A stretch of DNA of 64,000 nt from Brachypodium distachyon. Lineage: Eukaryota > Streptophyta > Magnoliopsida > Poales > Poaceae. The DNA lies in assembly GCF_000005505.3 (NCBI RefSeq), contig NC_016131.3, forward strand, positions 3,816,001-3,880,000, in the 5' to 3' direction. Positions within the stretch are counted from its first letter, which is position 1, and the number at the start of each line of letters is the position of its first letter. The notes below the pieces were generated by a model. That model was given only the letters and a program-made list of their open reading frames with translations, was not told the origin of the DNA and made no database searches. Both the position numbers and the translations under genes were made by a program. This document shows positions 1 to 11,132 of the stretch, in pieces.

Positions 1-606
1 CTGCACTCGCTGGGCTGCACGCCGGCGGGGGCCCGGCCCAGGAAGTACAAGGCCTGCGACGAGCAGGGCAACGTCGGCTCCGACATGCACAACCACTACC
101 TCGCCGAAAGCCTCGCCGGCATCGACGACGTGCTCATCCTCGACGTCGGCGCCGCATTCTCCAGCATCGTCAGCCACCACGGCGACGGTATGTACATGCA
201 CATATATTACCTCCGTCCCAGAATAAATGATGCGGATTTTGCACGGATTTTTTTATACAAATCCACGCATGTTTCAGGACGGAGGGAGTGCGTTTCTTTT
301 CAGATGACACGAGATTCGTGTGTTTTTGTTTTTATTTTTGGGGTGATTGTTGCAGGCAGGGGAGGGAAAGTGGCGACGCAGTTCAAGCACAAGCTGGCGC
401 CGTGCTGCGAGAGCGTGAGCAGCAAGGGCTACTGCGGGGAGGTCGGGCCGGCGTCGGATTACGATCAGACGGCCACCAAGCTCTACACGCTGTGCGACCA
501 GCCGGAGCGATACTTCTTCTGGGACGACGCCAACCCGTCGCAGGCCGGCTGGGAGGCCGTCATGGGCCAGCTCCAGGGGCCCATCAAGGAATTCCTCAAG
601 CTCTAG
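1..606 (+). CDS. GDSL esterase/lipase, 3' part (partial at window edge)
   Basis: This is the C-terminal part of a plant GDSL-type (SGNH) esterase/lipase, usually a secreted or vacuolar acyl hydrolase. The window opens inside an exon (1-187) reading LHSLGCTP near its start, a pattern typical of the family after block III. The intron is 188-355 (GT-AG, phase 1) and the last exon is 356-606, ending in TAG. The last exon has the paired Cys of family members (APCCES, GYCGE, LYTLCD) and the C-terminal block V, where the usual D-x-x-H-P reads DDANP, so the catalytic His position is Asn. The nucleophile Ser block lies upstream and is not visible. The subfamily resembles At5g03610-like proteins (from memory). 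The intron carries a small MITE. A second copy of the last exon lies at 10,168-10,303. Family call is firm; activity is uncertain. Confidence 0.85.
   Translation: MHSLGCTPAGARPRKYKACDEQGNVGSDMHNHYLAESLAGIDDVLILDVGAAFSSIVSHHGDGMYMHIYYLRPRINDADFARIFLYKSTHVSGRRECVSFQMTRDSCVFVFIFGVIVAGRGGKVATQFKHKLAPCCESVSSKGYCGEVGPASDYDQTATKLYTLCDQPERYFFWDDANPSQAGWEAVMGQLQGPIKEFLKL
209..288. mobile_element. Stowaway-like MITE in the GDSL intron
   Basis: An approximately 80-bp sequence starts with CTCCGTCC and ends with GGACGGAGGGAG as an inverted pair, with AT-rich sequence between. It lies entirely within the GDSL intron. The termini match the Stowaway/Mariner-type MITEs common in grasses. Confidence 0.6.
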
Positions 607-1256
607 GGACAGAAACTAGATCCGAGAATTTCTCGGTTTGGATTTATTTTTTGGGGTTTCATCGAGTCATGCATGTCTGTCTCCTAGGATTGGATTGGAT
701 TTCGAGCTTGTGTTTTGATGGTCGAACGTCTTGTTCGTGATTCGCGCCGGTTACTGTCTACTGGCCGAGTATTTCTTCTTTCTTCTGATAGACTTTGATT
801 GTTATTAGTAACTGAATGTTCATGTTAGTTTTGCGTCAAAAATGAATGTTGCTGTTAGTTTGTTGGGAACAAAACTCTGCGACCAACAACTAGGCAGGCG
901 AAACCAACGGAATACTGGAACAATGCAATGGATAATTTCATGCTTTGTGAGGCACCATATATATACAGCATTGTGATATTATTTTTGCAGACGAAATGCT
1001 GTCGAACTAACAAATGCCACTATTTATCCAGGCATCCGGCTGAAGATTGCTCATCCTGCTACCTGGATTAATCATTAACAACTACCAACAAATTATTGTT
1101 CGGTGTAACAAAACAAAATGGATATCATTTTTTTTGGGGAGACAAAATCCACGTTCTGATAAAGATAACGTTAAACATGCGACATTTTTTAGGGGAAGGT
1201 TTCCACTAACGGCTAGAATTTCTAGTCTTTAACCCGCTTTGGGTATGTAGCTGACA
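607..1256. other. GDSL 3' UTR and downstream sequence
   Basis: This is non-coding sequence after the GDSL stop. Much of it (607 to about 945, and about 1135-1235) has a near-identical counterpart at 10,304-10,720, so it was part of the duplicated unit. No further gene is seen. Confidence 0.5.
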
Positions 1257-1514
1257 AAAAATCAAAATCGACATTCAGAATTACTAGTGTGCAAACCCAG
1301 AAACACATAAATGCAATTGCAATTCCTAAGAACCCCTGTTGCGCATACTAATCTACATGCATTGAGACCGATTCAGCCTCTGGACAAAAATCAGAATCGA
1401 AAAACATGCAGCCTTGAGAACTACTAGTGTGCAATCCGATTGTGCAACAAACAAAAGCAATTGCAATTCAAAAGAAATCCGATTGTGCATACTAAGCTGC
1501 ATACAATTGAGATG
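1257..1514. repeat. Degenerate tandem repeat, two units of about 130 bp
   Basis: Two related units share, in the same order, ACTAGTGTGCAA, GCAATTGCAATTC, GCATACTAA and CATTGAGA-like words, with small indels between units. The unit limits are approximate. Confidence 0.55.
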
Positions 1515-3300
1515 AGTAAAAACAGAGACACATTTACCTAACCACACGACATAAAAAATTGCAGCCACTCCCTTACCTGGGCTAGCTTAGCGGACCATGG
1601 CAACGTGGTGCATTCCGTAAATTTATTTCTAGATCCGTCCAATATTTTGGAGGGGCATAGGGCTCGGTGCATGTTGCATGCATCTTCGCGTGATTGGCTT
1701 GAATTTGTGATCGAACCACGCACGCACTGAAGCTCTTTTTTGTGTGAAAAAGAACATATTTCTAGATATATTTTTCAGCCTTCGTAGCTTCGCTCTATTT
1801 TTTGTCACTTGTCAATCTCAAATTCTCGATCTTAGAGTTGACATCTTTTTTTGTGTGTGCAACACCTTGCAATTGTTGTTTAGAGTCTATCAACATTTAT
1901 CTGATTTCCGAGAAAAAAGAAAAGAAAAAACGAATAGATCAGAAAATTGAATTTCAGAAGGGAGTTATGCATAGATGTGTTTTGAGGAATGGTAATACTG
2001 AGAAATTGAGAAAATGATCTGTCAATAAGATTTCTAAAATTTGAATGATCATAAGCCGCCGGGCCCATTCATGGAGTTGACCTCAGGAGGCCTTTGAAAG
2101 TCCATGCGGTAGCAATATTTTCCAAAATTCTCACATACAGTCAATGGCTCAATTTTTTTGTACTGCTCAAGATATTTTTGAAGTCCATGTTTTTTAAATT
2201 TGGGATTTGCTATTTCTAAGGCGACTAAGAAATAACTATTTGTAAGTCGATGCTAACAACCGTCCGATCCAATCACTGAGATTCATGTAGAGTAAATTTC
2301 ACAAAACCACATTTTTTGTGTGGCAGTCGTGTCGTTGAACCACAATTAACAGAAACCGTTCACAGAACCACACATTTTGAATCAAGTTGTCTCAGTCGGT
2401 CCGAAAACGAGTGGTTTCGCGGTTTTGCTTGATTTCTTACATGTGGGCCCACCTGTTTACGCCACGTCGGCCCCAACCGACCTGACCGTTAGCCCGTGAT
2501 TAAAACCCCAGCCCCCTTCTCACTCCCGCAAGTTTTGGGGGCCAACGTGGCATTTGATGCTCAGGTGAATCCTGCCTGGCTAGCTAGGATGGAGCCTGCA
2601 CTGCACAGGAAACTTTCTCTCAACAACCTGTGAGGCAGAGTGGCAGGATCAGGAATGAGAATGCTAAGGAAGCTGACAAAGCTATTAAAAACAAAAGGGG
2701 AAGGGAAATTCTCTGAACTACATGAAGGGGAAGGGAATTGCAAGGCTCCGAACCAAAAGAGGCTTAACTGTGCAAGTTCGATATTATTTTGGTTGTACTG
2801 GTGACGATTTTTTTCCTGAACTCTCTGTATATATGTTCCGGTGGGACCTCAGATTTTGTTGGCTGTAAAGCACATTGTCACTTGAAGGAATGAATCGCAT
2901 CTTGGCAGACTGGGGCTCCAAAGTACATGCCAAACTAAACTCACAAATTTTATTTTTCCCCTGCAGAAAATGTACTTAACTTTTTCCCCATGTAGCACAC
3001 AAGGAAACTAGCAGCACATATATTACATGACCAACCATGACATATATGCATGCCCGAATTAGAGTACCAACAAACACATACATAATATACTTAGATCTCT
3101 CCTCCATCACTTGAGTCTCATTAAAAAACCAACAAACACATACACAATAATACTTTCGATCTCTCACCCCTTCACTTTACTCTCTAATCTGACTACACAT
3201 GCCTCCAGTCCTTCACTGTTTTCACCAATCAACTTCAGTGCGGCAACTTGGAACTGGAGAGAAATTTCAGAACTAATGAGAAGAAGAAACCAACAAACAC
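1515..3300. other. Intergenic sequence without a supported gene
   Basis: The stretch is AT-rich with only short chance ORFs. A GC-richer part (about 2,290-2,540) containing ACATGTGGGCCCACCTG and ACGCCACGTCGG words resembles terminal parts of DNA transposons in grasses, but I cannot delimit an element. Around 3,067-3,170 a word starting CCAACAAACACATAC is repeated. Confidence 0.4.
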
Positions 3301-4639
3301 ATACTAGCCAATCAGCTCCAGTTCAAAATGGTGCATATGAGAGTTCATACTTATGAAGTTGTTGTAGCTAGGGCGATGATGGCAACCCCAATAGTTATCA
3401 AGATGTTGTACGGTAGCCGGTGGTCCAGTGACCCACTCACAACAGGTGAGGTGTCCGTGTGGAACTGGAGTCTCGAGCCTGGTAATGAGAAAAACGTTGT
3501 CAAGATGTATGTGAGAGCACCTACCACCAACTTTCGAAAATTTGAGGAATCTGATCTTACAGTTGTAATTTGCCCAGCCTACAGTCATCTTCTCCAAATT
3601 GAACACGAACATCTTGTCACGTAAAACAAAATCTGCCATAAAATTACACCCATTAGTTAACAACAAAACTCCCCAGGGTAGAGAGAAGCATGTAACACCG
3701 TCATTAGTTTCTAGTTAATGTTATGCAAATAGTACTTAGAACACAAAGTTGCATGGGAGGTTAAAGACAGGCATACAATCAAAATTCATGATCACTCTTC
3801 GAATATGATTGGCATCCAGAATCTGTTTCTATTTTATGCAATTGTTAAACATGTTAATTAATTTCAGAGATCATATCCTGGAGTCTATAGCTAGATCGCT
3901 AATTCGGTCAAGATGAGTTGATTAACCTCCTAGTATAGTGATCCTCTTGTAACTTCCGATCCCATTGCTCCTTTGAAAGCCAAGATATAATATGTTGCTC
4001 TCGTGCTGCAAACGTATGATATTTTTTGAATTAGAACAAGTTCCCTCATAAATACTTAAATATATGCAATAACAAATAAACATAAAGGTACTGTACAATT
4101 CCACCACCACTCTCGAGCAAAAGGTAGCTATTTGGTCCCACCGTCAATGCAGCACCATCCTCGAAATGTAGTGTCACTGTTGGAAATAATGACCTAATAT
4201 AGAGGTAAAAAAGCAAAAAAAAACTCATTTAGTTTAATGTTAAAAGACACTGGCTGTTATTATTCTTCCTAAGGAAAAAAAAACCTGTTGGAAGTAAAAA
4301 AATATGGTGTTCCATCTCGGAGGAAAGAAGTTACAGATGGAGAGACTGCATGCATTATTTGTAAATAACCAAATGTACGGTAAGTTTATTAAGTAATGAT
4401 AAATTATTGGTTGTTTGCAAGACGATAATAAATTGTGTCGTGTGAATAACTTACTGCAGTAATGACTGGATCATAAACTCCATCTGCAAGGTAGGCTAGC
4501 GTTGTTCCTGAATCCATAATTGTTGTTGTAAATAAGGAAGAATCAATAGCCAACTTTTGACCGTTGACAGAGATGCTACTCATATTGACATTGTAGTGAG
4601 ACCTGCATTTAAGAAAAAGTGGTTTATATAAAATATTCC

Positions 4640-4752
4640 TTTGATCCTAAATTCTTGACTCAAATTTGCCCAAATATGAATGTATCTATTCTTAAAAAGC
4701 GTCTAGATACATGTAATATTTCGACAACAATTTAGGATCGGAGGGAGTAGAT
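4640..4752. mobile_element. Stowaway-like MITE in an aspartic-protease intron
   Basis: Inverted halves (GATCCTAAATTCTTG near the left, CAATTTAGGATCGGAGGGAG at the right) enclose an AT-rich centre with the GTCTAGATACATGTAATATTT word also seen in the MITE at 12.5 kb. The left terminus is eroded. Confidence 0.6.
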
Positions 4753-5106
4753 TAAATGGTGGAGCAAATTAAAGTGAGACAAAATAGAGCAAAGGCAATA
4801 GATGAATTGAACTCTATGAATCTAAAATCAAATTAATTCCATGAAAGGAAACTTACATCGATGGAACAAGCGGAGTAAACACAAACCCTGGTTCGACAAC
4901 TTCAGCGAGAACAAGAATGCCACCACCACCGTCGTCTGAACCTTTCAGGCAATGTGAGAACACTTTTGGGGACACCCTTGAGCACTGAGTTGCGAGAACA
5001 CAGACAACGCATTTTTTCCGAACCCAATTACTCCATCTGCCGCAAGTTGACTTGTTCGTGAGTTGCTACACCTGTTTAAAAAGACAATTGCAACATCAAT
5101 AAAATA

Positions 5107-5352
5107 TCAATAGTGGAAAATTATTCTTGTTAATTTCCACTGTCAATAAAATTATTCTTGTTAATTTCCACTTGTCAATAAAATATAGATATAGGACTTC
5201 ATGGAAAACATACCCAAAAATGATTGTTAATTTCCACTGTTAATAAAATTATTCTTGTTAATTTCCACTTGTCAATAAAATTATTCTTGTTAATTTCCAC
5301 TTGTCAATAAAATATAGATATAGGACTTCATGGAAAACATACCCAAAAATGA
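5107..5352. repeat. Tandem repeats spanning an exon-intron junction
   Basis: A block ending in AACATACCCAAAAATGA occurs at about 5,148-5,223 and again at about 5,275-5,352. Between them are several copies of ATTATTCTTGTTAATTTCCACT. The repeat includes the 3' end of a protease exon and its splice donor (minus strand), so the donor is duplicated. Confidence 0.7.
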
Positions 5353-6566
5353 CGGAGGCTGAAGAATTATTAGTCGACTTATTTCCAATAGTGTCAAGAT
5401 GCATTGTGTCGGAAATGTAATACCCTGACGTGATGCTTCCATCAACATATGAGTGTGTGTAGCCACACTGTTTTTTGAGGGGTCACATATCGCTTTCCCT
5501 GTCTCCACAACTTGTGTGCATCTCTCGTCGGAGCAGGATATCTTAGAGGACGTTGATGAAGATTCTGGGTTATAGAACTCCAAAGTGATCTGAAAAATGA
5601 ATAAGTGCAATTATACGATATGATTCTATTGTAATGGAGATAATTTTGTGAAATAAATTTATAAGAGATGGAAATAAATCATAGAATTGACTCACATTGA
5701 GAAAGGTTGGTGCCTGGCAATTTTCGCAGGGCGAGCAAGAAGTCCATAACAAATCACAGCCGTTGTCAAATTGCAGAGAAAACTCCTTCGGCGGGTTTCC
5801 TAATTTCACACGGGCATGATACAACCTGCGAAACAAAATTAGAACATCAATACGAATAACTAACTACCAAATTCATGAAGAGAAATAGGATTAATTGAAG
5901 AGTAATCTAAAACTTGAACATCTTGCTGCAACTAACCATGCTTGCAATAAGAAATTTGAATTTCTCAGTTCCCTTTTATACATGATGCTTAATAATTTCT
6001 AAGCTCTCCTTCTCCTAACCAAAATGAACTGGAATTGACCAAGCCAAAATTTGTTTGTGCTAGCTTAGTGCTCGGATAGGAACATGGAACAGACCAGCAT
6101 GCATCTACCGCCCATTCAAAATCCTAATCCTATGTGTCTTAGCATGATACATACAAGCAGCCTATGACACAAACACAAGGAAGAAGAAGAAAGCATCCAC
6201 ACACCCCGGCAAGCTGCCGAGGACGAACTGCGCCTGCTGATTCCGTGAGACCCGCGCCATGTCCAGTTTGCTGAGATCCTCCACGCGCTGAGCGGCAGCA
6301 TTCGCTCGAGCTTCAGTGCCGGTGCCGGCGCCGCTGCTGCGGCAGAAACCAGAAGCGCTGCCAGCGCCATGACTCCGCTGGCGACAACTATGGTCCTCAT
6401 CATCGCCACAGCCCGCGCCTCCGATAAATCATATGACAAATGTTGAAATAAGATGTGAGGTACAAATGTTTTATTCAAGACTGAAATAACTTGTCGCAGC
6501 CAAATGGGCGTAAACGAAAAAACATCCTAGAATTGCCATGTAAAATGAAAAGTGGAACCATAATAC

Positions 6567-8308
6567 CTTGTTGTATATGTCCAACGTGGCAGTTTTCTCT
6601 TGAACGTTTTGCATTGCCATTTTGTCAGACTTCTTCAACTGGGTGCAAGCTGATTTCTTCTCTTCTAGGGCCCTCTTTAACAGGAAAGAAAAATTGCAGT
6701 TAGTTATGCACTTATCCAGATTGTTTCTAATGATAATAGTTCAAACATCTATGTACTTCCAAAACACACTTGGGAGGAAGCAGTTAAACTAGCATGAGTG
6801 TCATTAATTGAGCAATGACTGCGAGTTTTTTAGTGAGAAAAAATCAGACTTGATAAGAATGTCCTTTATCAGTTGGGAATATTGCATGACAGTCCAAGGT
6901 GTATTACGTAGATCACAGGTTAACCAAGCCTGGTATCTGATAGGCTTGATATTCAGCCGAATAGCAATAAAAAGTCCCCTCACTGGCTATAAATCAGCCG
7001 AAGAAATGGCATTTACCAAATTTTAGAGCCTAGCCTCTGGCTATAAATTAAAGAAAAAAGGAGGTCTCACCTGAATCTTTTGTGGGGACTGAACTACTTT
7101 GGACAGCAACTTGGCGTTTTCTTGGGCATGTTTCGTCAACTCAAAATCAGCTTGGGTTATCTGCATCATGAAAACATGAAGACAGTAGAGTGAGCTACTA
7201 CTTGTTATAAAGAACATCTGCTCAAGTTAAAGAGAGCTATGTATCAGTTGCTCAATGTCCTCATTCACAGGGTATAGCTCTAGCTCAAGACTAATGGGTG
7301 AATCGAATCGAAAACTAATTTTAAACAGTTATGGACAAAGATTTTTTTTTCAGTTTTAATAGAGGGAAGAAGAGAAGTTACAGGAGTATACAGGCGAAGG
7401 GGGATCTCAGGCGCAGCCTGAACAAACACCACAGATCTGCGCCACCTCACAGGCAACAACTACACAGCTCTACCTCTGAGGCAGCAACAAAAGTACAGAG
7501 CATATACAAGAGCGAAGGAAAGCTCCTAAAGAGCCACAACACAACCTGCAGCTCTTCAAACTTGAAGGTCATCTAAGATAAGTTCAAACACTCTATCCGA
7601 CGAGCTCGCTTCCGGATGGAAGAATCTAGCATCCCGTTCCTTCCAAATTCTCCAATGCACAAGGATGGTGATAGTGTCAAAATCCTTCCGGAGCAGCTAG
7701 GGAGCCTGCTTTCTTGCCGCAATCCACCAGTCTTCGGTGCTAGCTCAAGGAGCGATCACTTTTCAGATGGTAAATTGCACAGGATGGACCTATGTGACCT
7801 GGATTTTATGGATTCCTAAAGTAGAGGCTGGAATAGGAGATGTGGTTGACCAAATAGCTCATGGTCTAACGAAAGTCTATGGTCCTCGAAGGATCAAGAG
7901 CAGAAAATGATGCTGACACAACACAAACACAAGGTACGTAGGAATCAACACCTTGCTGAGGATCCCCTCTCTCTTGTCAGTGTTGGTTTTGGCTTTTGCT
8001 GGCAGCGCCGATTGCTGCTTGTTGTAAGCCTGAGATTTCAGTTGCAGGCCATTGACCTCGGCATTCAGTTGCTGCGGCACTATGGGCTCCTCCTCCTCCT
8101 CGGTCTGCTCGGCAAACTCGTGATCTCCAACCTTCTTCTGAAGAAACCCCAAAATCCCACACAAACAAACAAACAAAAGGGCAATGTAAGAACCCTCGTC
8201 TCGATGAGCATTTCTCCCAACAGAAAGCAGCGGAAAGACCTGGGCGATCTTGTCCTTGAGCTCCATGCTGCGCTCGTGGTCGGCGGTGGGCTGCAGGAGG
8301 CCGAGCAT
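6567..8308 (-). pseudogene. NUF2-like kinetochore gene fragment, truncated
   Basis: Four exons on the minus strand encode part of the coiled-coil of plant NUF2, a subunit of the NDC80 complex that links kinetochores to spindle microtubules. They are about 8,308-8,240 (starts with an ATG), about 8,140-7,947, 7,160-7,071 and 6,674-6,567. Recognisable strings are ITQADFELTKHAQENAKLL and VQSPQKIQ, then RALEEKKS and NVQEKTATLDIYNK; the SPxKL-type motif is shared with animal NUF2. The last two exons keep frame and consensus GT-AG sites. The N-terminal calponin-homology domain and the C-terminal coiled coil are missing, and only about 160 bp separate the last exon from the start of the protease pseudogene. 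The first short exon is not recognisable as NUF2 and may come from another gene. The long intron between exons 2 and 3 holds a LINE fragment. I infer a non-functional partial copy. Confidence 0.7.
7331..7780 (-). mobile_element. LINE 3' fragment in the NUF2-like intron
   Basis: On the minus strand a reading around 7,740-7,580 gives WWIAARKQ and then WRIWKERDARFF, the signature of the C-terminal reverse-transcriptase/zf-RVT region of plant LINEs. A 3' tail follows and ends in an A-run (T-run at about 7,341-7,349 on the plus strand). The fragment is heavily 5'-truncated and has a stop codon in the coding part. Confidence 0.75.
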
Positions 8309-8403
8309 GATTCGGCCGGCGGGCGGAGCTGCGGAGGGGAAAGCGAACTGATGTGATCAATGCTGCAGCATCAGTGCAGCTGCTGTTGGTTTCTCTTCTG
8401 AGC

Positions 8404-8474
8404 AAAATTCTGAGAGAGGGAGCCAAACTTTCTGAGAGAGGGAGGGAGAGAGCAAAGAGAGAAAGAGAGGGGCA
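8404..8474. repeat. GA-rich tract upstream of the NUF2-like fragment
   Basis: This purine-rich stretch consists mostly of GAGAGAGGGAG-like units. GA tracts are common in 5' leaders and promoters of grass genes. It lies about 100-170 bp upstream of the first ATG of the fragment on the minus strand. Confidence 0.5.
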
Positions 8475-8691
8475 AAAGAGCAAAACCTCCTCTATTTGGT
8501 AGGCGAGTGTGCGCTAAAAAATTCGTAGCACTGGGATGCTGTTTACGAACTGTTTAACTTGTATGTATATCTTTCTATGCCAAACCAACAAATTTGTTTT
8601 TCTTAGCCATGGCTTAGAAGCTAGGGCTGGCAAATGTCCAAGTTAAATTATTTTTGATTGAGTTCTACTTTTTATCCACTCTAAATAAAGT

Positions 8692-9505
8692 TTGTGACAC
8701 ACTTTACCCCATTTAACGAAAATTATTTCGTTTTATTCCACTTAAAAGACTTTTAAGATGATTTTACCATTTTTGGGATTTTTGTCCACCTTGACAGACT
8801 GGTCCCACATGACAGGCCTACATGGCGCTTTCACGTCGGAGATTTATATCCTAAATGCGGTTTTGGCAATGGTTTAAAATTTTGATAACCTTAAAATTTC
8901 CAAAAGGTCACCAAAATTAGAAAATTTGGAAAATCATTTTGGTATTATCTCGACCAAAATTCATTGAATTTAGACCAATCTTAAATTTTAGTATTTAAAT
9001 TTTATTCAAATCTGTTTGAAATTTTTGAGGTAGAAGTCATTTGGGTACCCATCAAAATTTTGAAACTTCCGACTTGGCAGGCGACGCTCGCGCTCGAGCT
9101 GGCTAAGCTACACCAGCTCGCGGTCGCCCACACTGAGTTGCACCACAGACATCTCACATGTGGGGCCACTCTGTAAGGATTCAAACAAATTAGAATCTTG
9201 AAATTTAAATTCAGTCAAAATTCGTCTAAATTCAAATATATTTTCACCGAGATAATACTGAAATGATTTCTGGAATTTCGGTGACCTTCAAAATTTCAGG
9301 GTTGCCGAAGTTTTGAACCCTGGTCGGAACCGTATTTAGGATATACGCCGCCTCCATGTTGGAGGTGTCACACAGGCCTGACATGTGGGGCCACTCCGTC
9401 GGGATGGCCAAAAAACTTAAATGGGGTTAAACCATGTCAAAAATTTCTAAAATGGGGTAAGAGGAATGATTTTCTTGCTAAATGTAGTTAAATGTGTCAC
9501 ACATA
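8692..9505. mobile_element. Foldback (long inverted-repeat) element
   Basis: The left arm (about 8,692-8,985) and right arm (about 9,205-9,505) are imperfect reverse complements over some 300 bp. Matching words in inverted order include GTGTGACACA/TGTGTCACAC types, TTTACCCCATTT, CCACATGACAGGCC with GGCCTGACATGTGG, and TATCCTAAATGCGGTT with its reverse near 9,335. The spacer of about 220 bp is GC-richer. No ORF is present. The structure fits a foldback or Mutator-like non-autonomous transposon; the family is not identified. Confidence 0.7.
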
Positions 9506-9869
9506 TTTTTGGAGGCGGTTAAAACGTTAAATTCACAATTATTATTTTGCGGTACATATCTATCCAGATTGCGCTCCAACATCAGGATCGCCGGCCGCCG
9601 CCGGTGGACTCATCTCTCACACGCGGATGATCGAGTAGCTCGATCTATATTCTGTGCCACAGCTGGCCCTTCTTCCTCATGCTCAGTCAAAGCTCCATAG
9701 GTTTAAACGTTGGTTGCCGTTTGTAGTAAGATTCTCTCTCGTCCTGACTTCCATTGTGCTCTACGGCTACTTTTTCCTCAGTGAGCCCTTCCTTTAGACA
9801 AGATGCTCCTAGTAGCAACTGAGCAAGGAGCTGAGCTCAAAGAGCTACTGGCTGCATGTCTGCATGTCA
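9506..9869. other. Intergenic sequence, nothing recognised
   Basis: Non-coding sequence between the foldback element and the 73-bp tandem duplication. I see no gene or repeat that I can name. Confidence 0.3.
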
Positions 9870-10012
9870 GAGCAAAGAGAGAGATGAATTAAAAGAATGG
9901 CTTGTGTGCTATCTCTATTTGAATGGCTGGTGTACTGCATGTGAGCAAAGAGAGAGATGAATTAAAAGAATGGCTTGTGTGCTATCTCTATTTGAATGGC
10001 TGGTGTACTACT
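9870..10012. repeat. 73-bp direct tandem duplication
   Basis: The unit that begins GAGCAAAGAGAGAGATGAAT is present at 9,870-9,942 and again from 9,943 to about 10,012 with no visible substitution, indicating a recent duplication. Confidence 0.9.
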
Positions 10013-10167
10013 TTTTTTCCTTAGCTAAAAAAATCCATAGTAAGCACTGTGATGATACGTGTACACAACTATAAAGCTATCTTCTCCCAAACTCGCAAAT
10101 TCGGTTCTCTTAGCCATGAATTTGCTTCTAGGGCCGGCAAATGTCTAAGTTAAATTATTTTTGTAAT

Positions 10168-10720
10168 GGCCACCAAGCTCTACACGCTGTGCGACCAGCC
10201 GGAGCGATACTTCTTCTGGGACGACGCCAACCCGTCGCAGGCAGGGTGGGAGGCCGTCATGGGCCAGCTCCAGGGGCCCATCAAGGAATTCCTCAAGCTC
10301 TAGGGACAGAAACTAGATCCGAGAATTTCTCGGTTTGGATTTATTTTTGGGGTTTCATCAAGTCATGCATGTCTGTCTCCTAGGATTGGATTGGATTTCG
10401 AGCTTGTGTTTAGATGATCGAACGTCTTGTTCGTGATTCGCGCCGGTTACTGTCTACTGGAGTATTTCTTCTTTGTTATGATAGACTTTGATTGTTCATG
10501 TTAGTTTTGCGTCAAAAAAGAATGTTCCTGTTAGTCTGTTGGTAACAAAACTATGGAACGAACAACTAGACAGGCGAAACCAATGCAATACTGGAACGAT
10601 GCACCGCATAATTTGATGCAAAATCCACGTTCTGATACAGATAAAAGCATGCGGCATTTTTGTGGGTAAGGTTTGCACTAACGGCTAGAAATTTTCTCGT
10701 CTTTAACCCCCTTAATCCAA
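10168..10720 (+). pseudogene. Duplicate of the GDSL last exon and 3' UTR
   Basis: The sequence copies the GDSL gene from 471 onward: the last 45 or so codons with the stop TAG (10,301-10,303), then the 3' UTR. It differs by a few substitutions, small indels and an internal loss of roughly 190 bp corresponding to about 945-1,135. The upstream exons, including all but the block V motif, are missing, so it cannot encode a lipase. An ATG at 10,166 opens the frame by chance. The DDANP motif is the same in both copies. Confidence 0.9.
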
Positions 10721-11132
10721 ACAACCCAACAGTCTAACAAACACGGCAGCCGCGGCACGAAAATAATCAGGGAAACAGTAAGAAATACAAAACACTCTAG
10801 CTAACAAAAGATAACAATAACAAGTCCCGGTAGCTCCGGTAGTGCTAGAGGATTACATGCTCACTTTTTGTTTCTTTGTTTAAAGTGCTTTAAAACTGAA
10901 TTACAACACAAGATTCCATGGTCCACATACACAGCATCCATAATTTACATTAAGTTTTTCAGTGGAAAGTAGACATGAGTGCTAATAACCGAACAACATG
11001 ATTTAACACAAGCATCTAGTGGTATTAAGGACACACGCACCCAACCCTACCGTTGTAGTCAGTCGCTACAAAACAGGGCAACTGATGAGCCGCCGTCATT
11101 GGATGTTGTCATTTCGTCAATTTCGACTGATC
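10721..11132. other. FRL 3' flank and UTR
   Basis: This holds the probable 3' UTR of the FRIGIDA-like gene on the minus strand and intergenic sequence. No other gene is supported. Confidence 0.4.

Larger units (their letters stand above)
3351..6403 (-). pseudogene. Aspartic protease (pepsin-like A1 family), degraded
   Basis: Exon remnants on the minus strand follow the order of plant aspartic proteases. They are a signal peptide after ATG at 6,403 (hydrophobic ALAALLVSAAAA); a first active-site exon (about 5,826-5,695, KLGNPPKEF, then FDNG instead of DTG); exons at about 5,590-5,350, 5,071-4,857 (SHCLKGSD), 4,602-4,457 (second active site DSGTTLAYL, intact), about 4,200-4,100 and about 4,017-3,928; and a last exon (about 3,652-3,351) ending in a hydrophobic tail and TAA. 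The conserved reading jumps frame at least four times: in exon 1 near 6,290, at an A6 run near 5,470, at a GGG run near 4,980, and near 3,470. Intact relatives are secreted or membrane-anchored endopeptidases. Exon limits are estimated. Two shifts sit at homopolymers, so sequencing error could explain part, but the DTG change also argues for decay. Confidence 0.8.
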
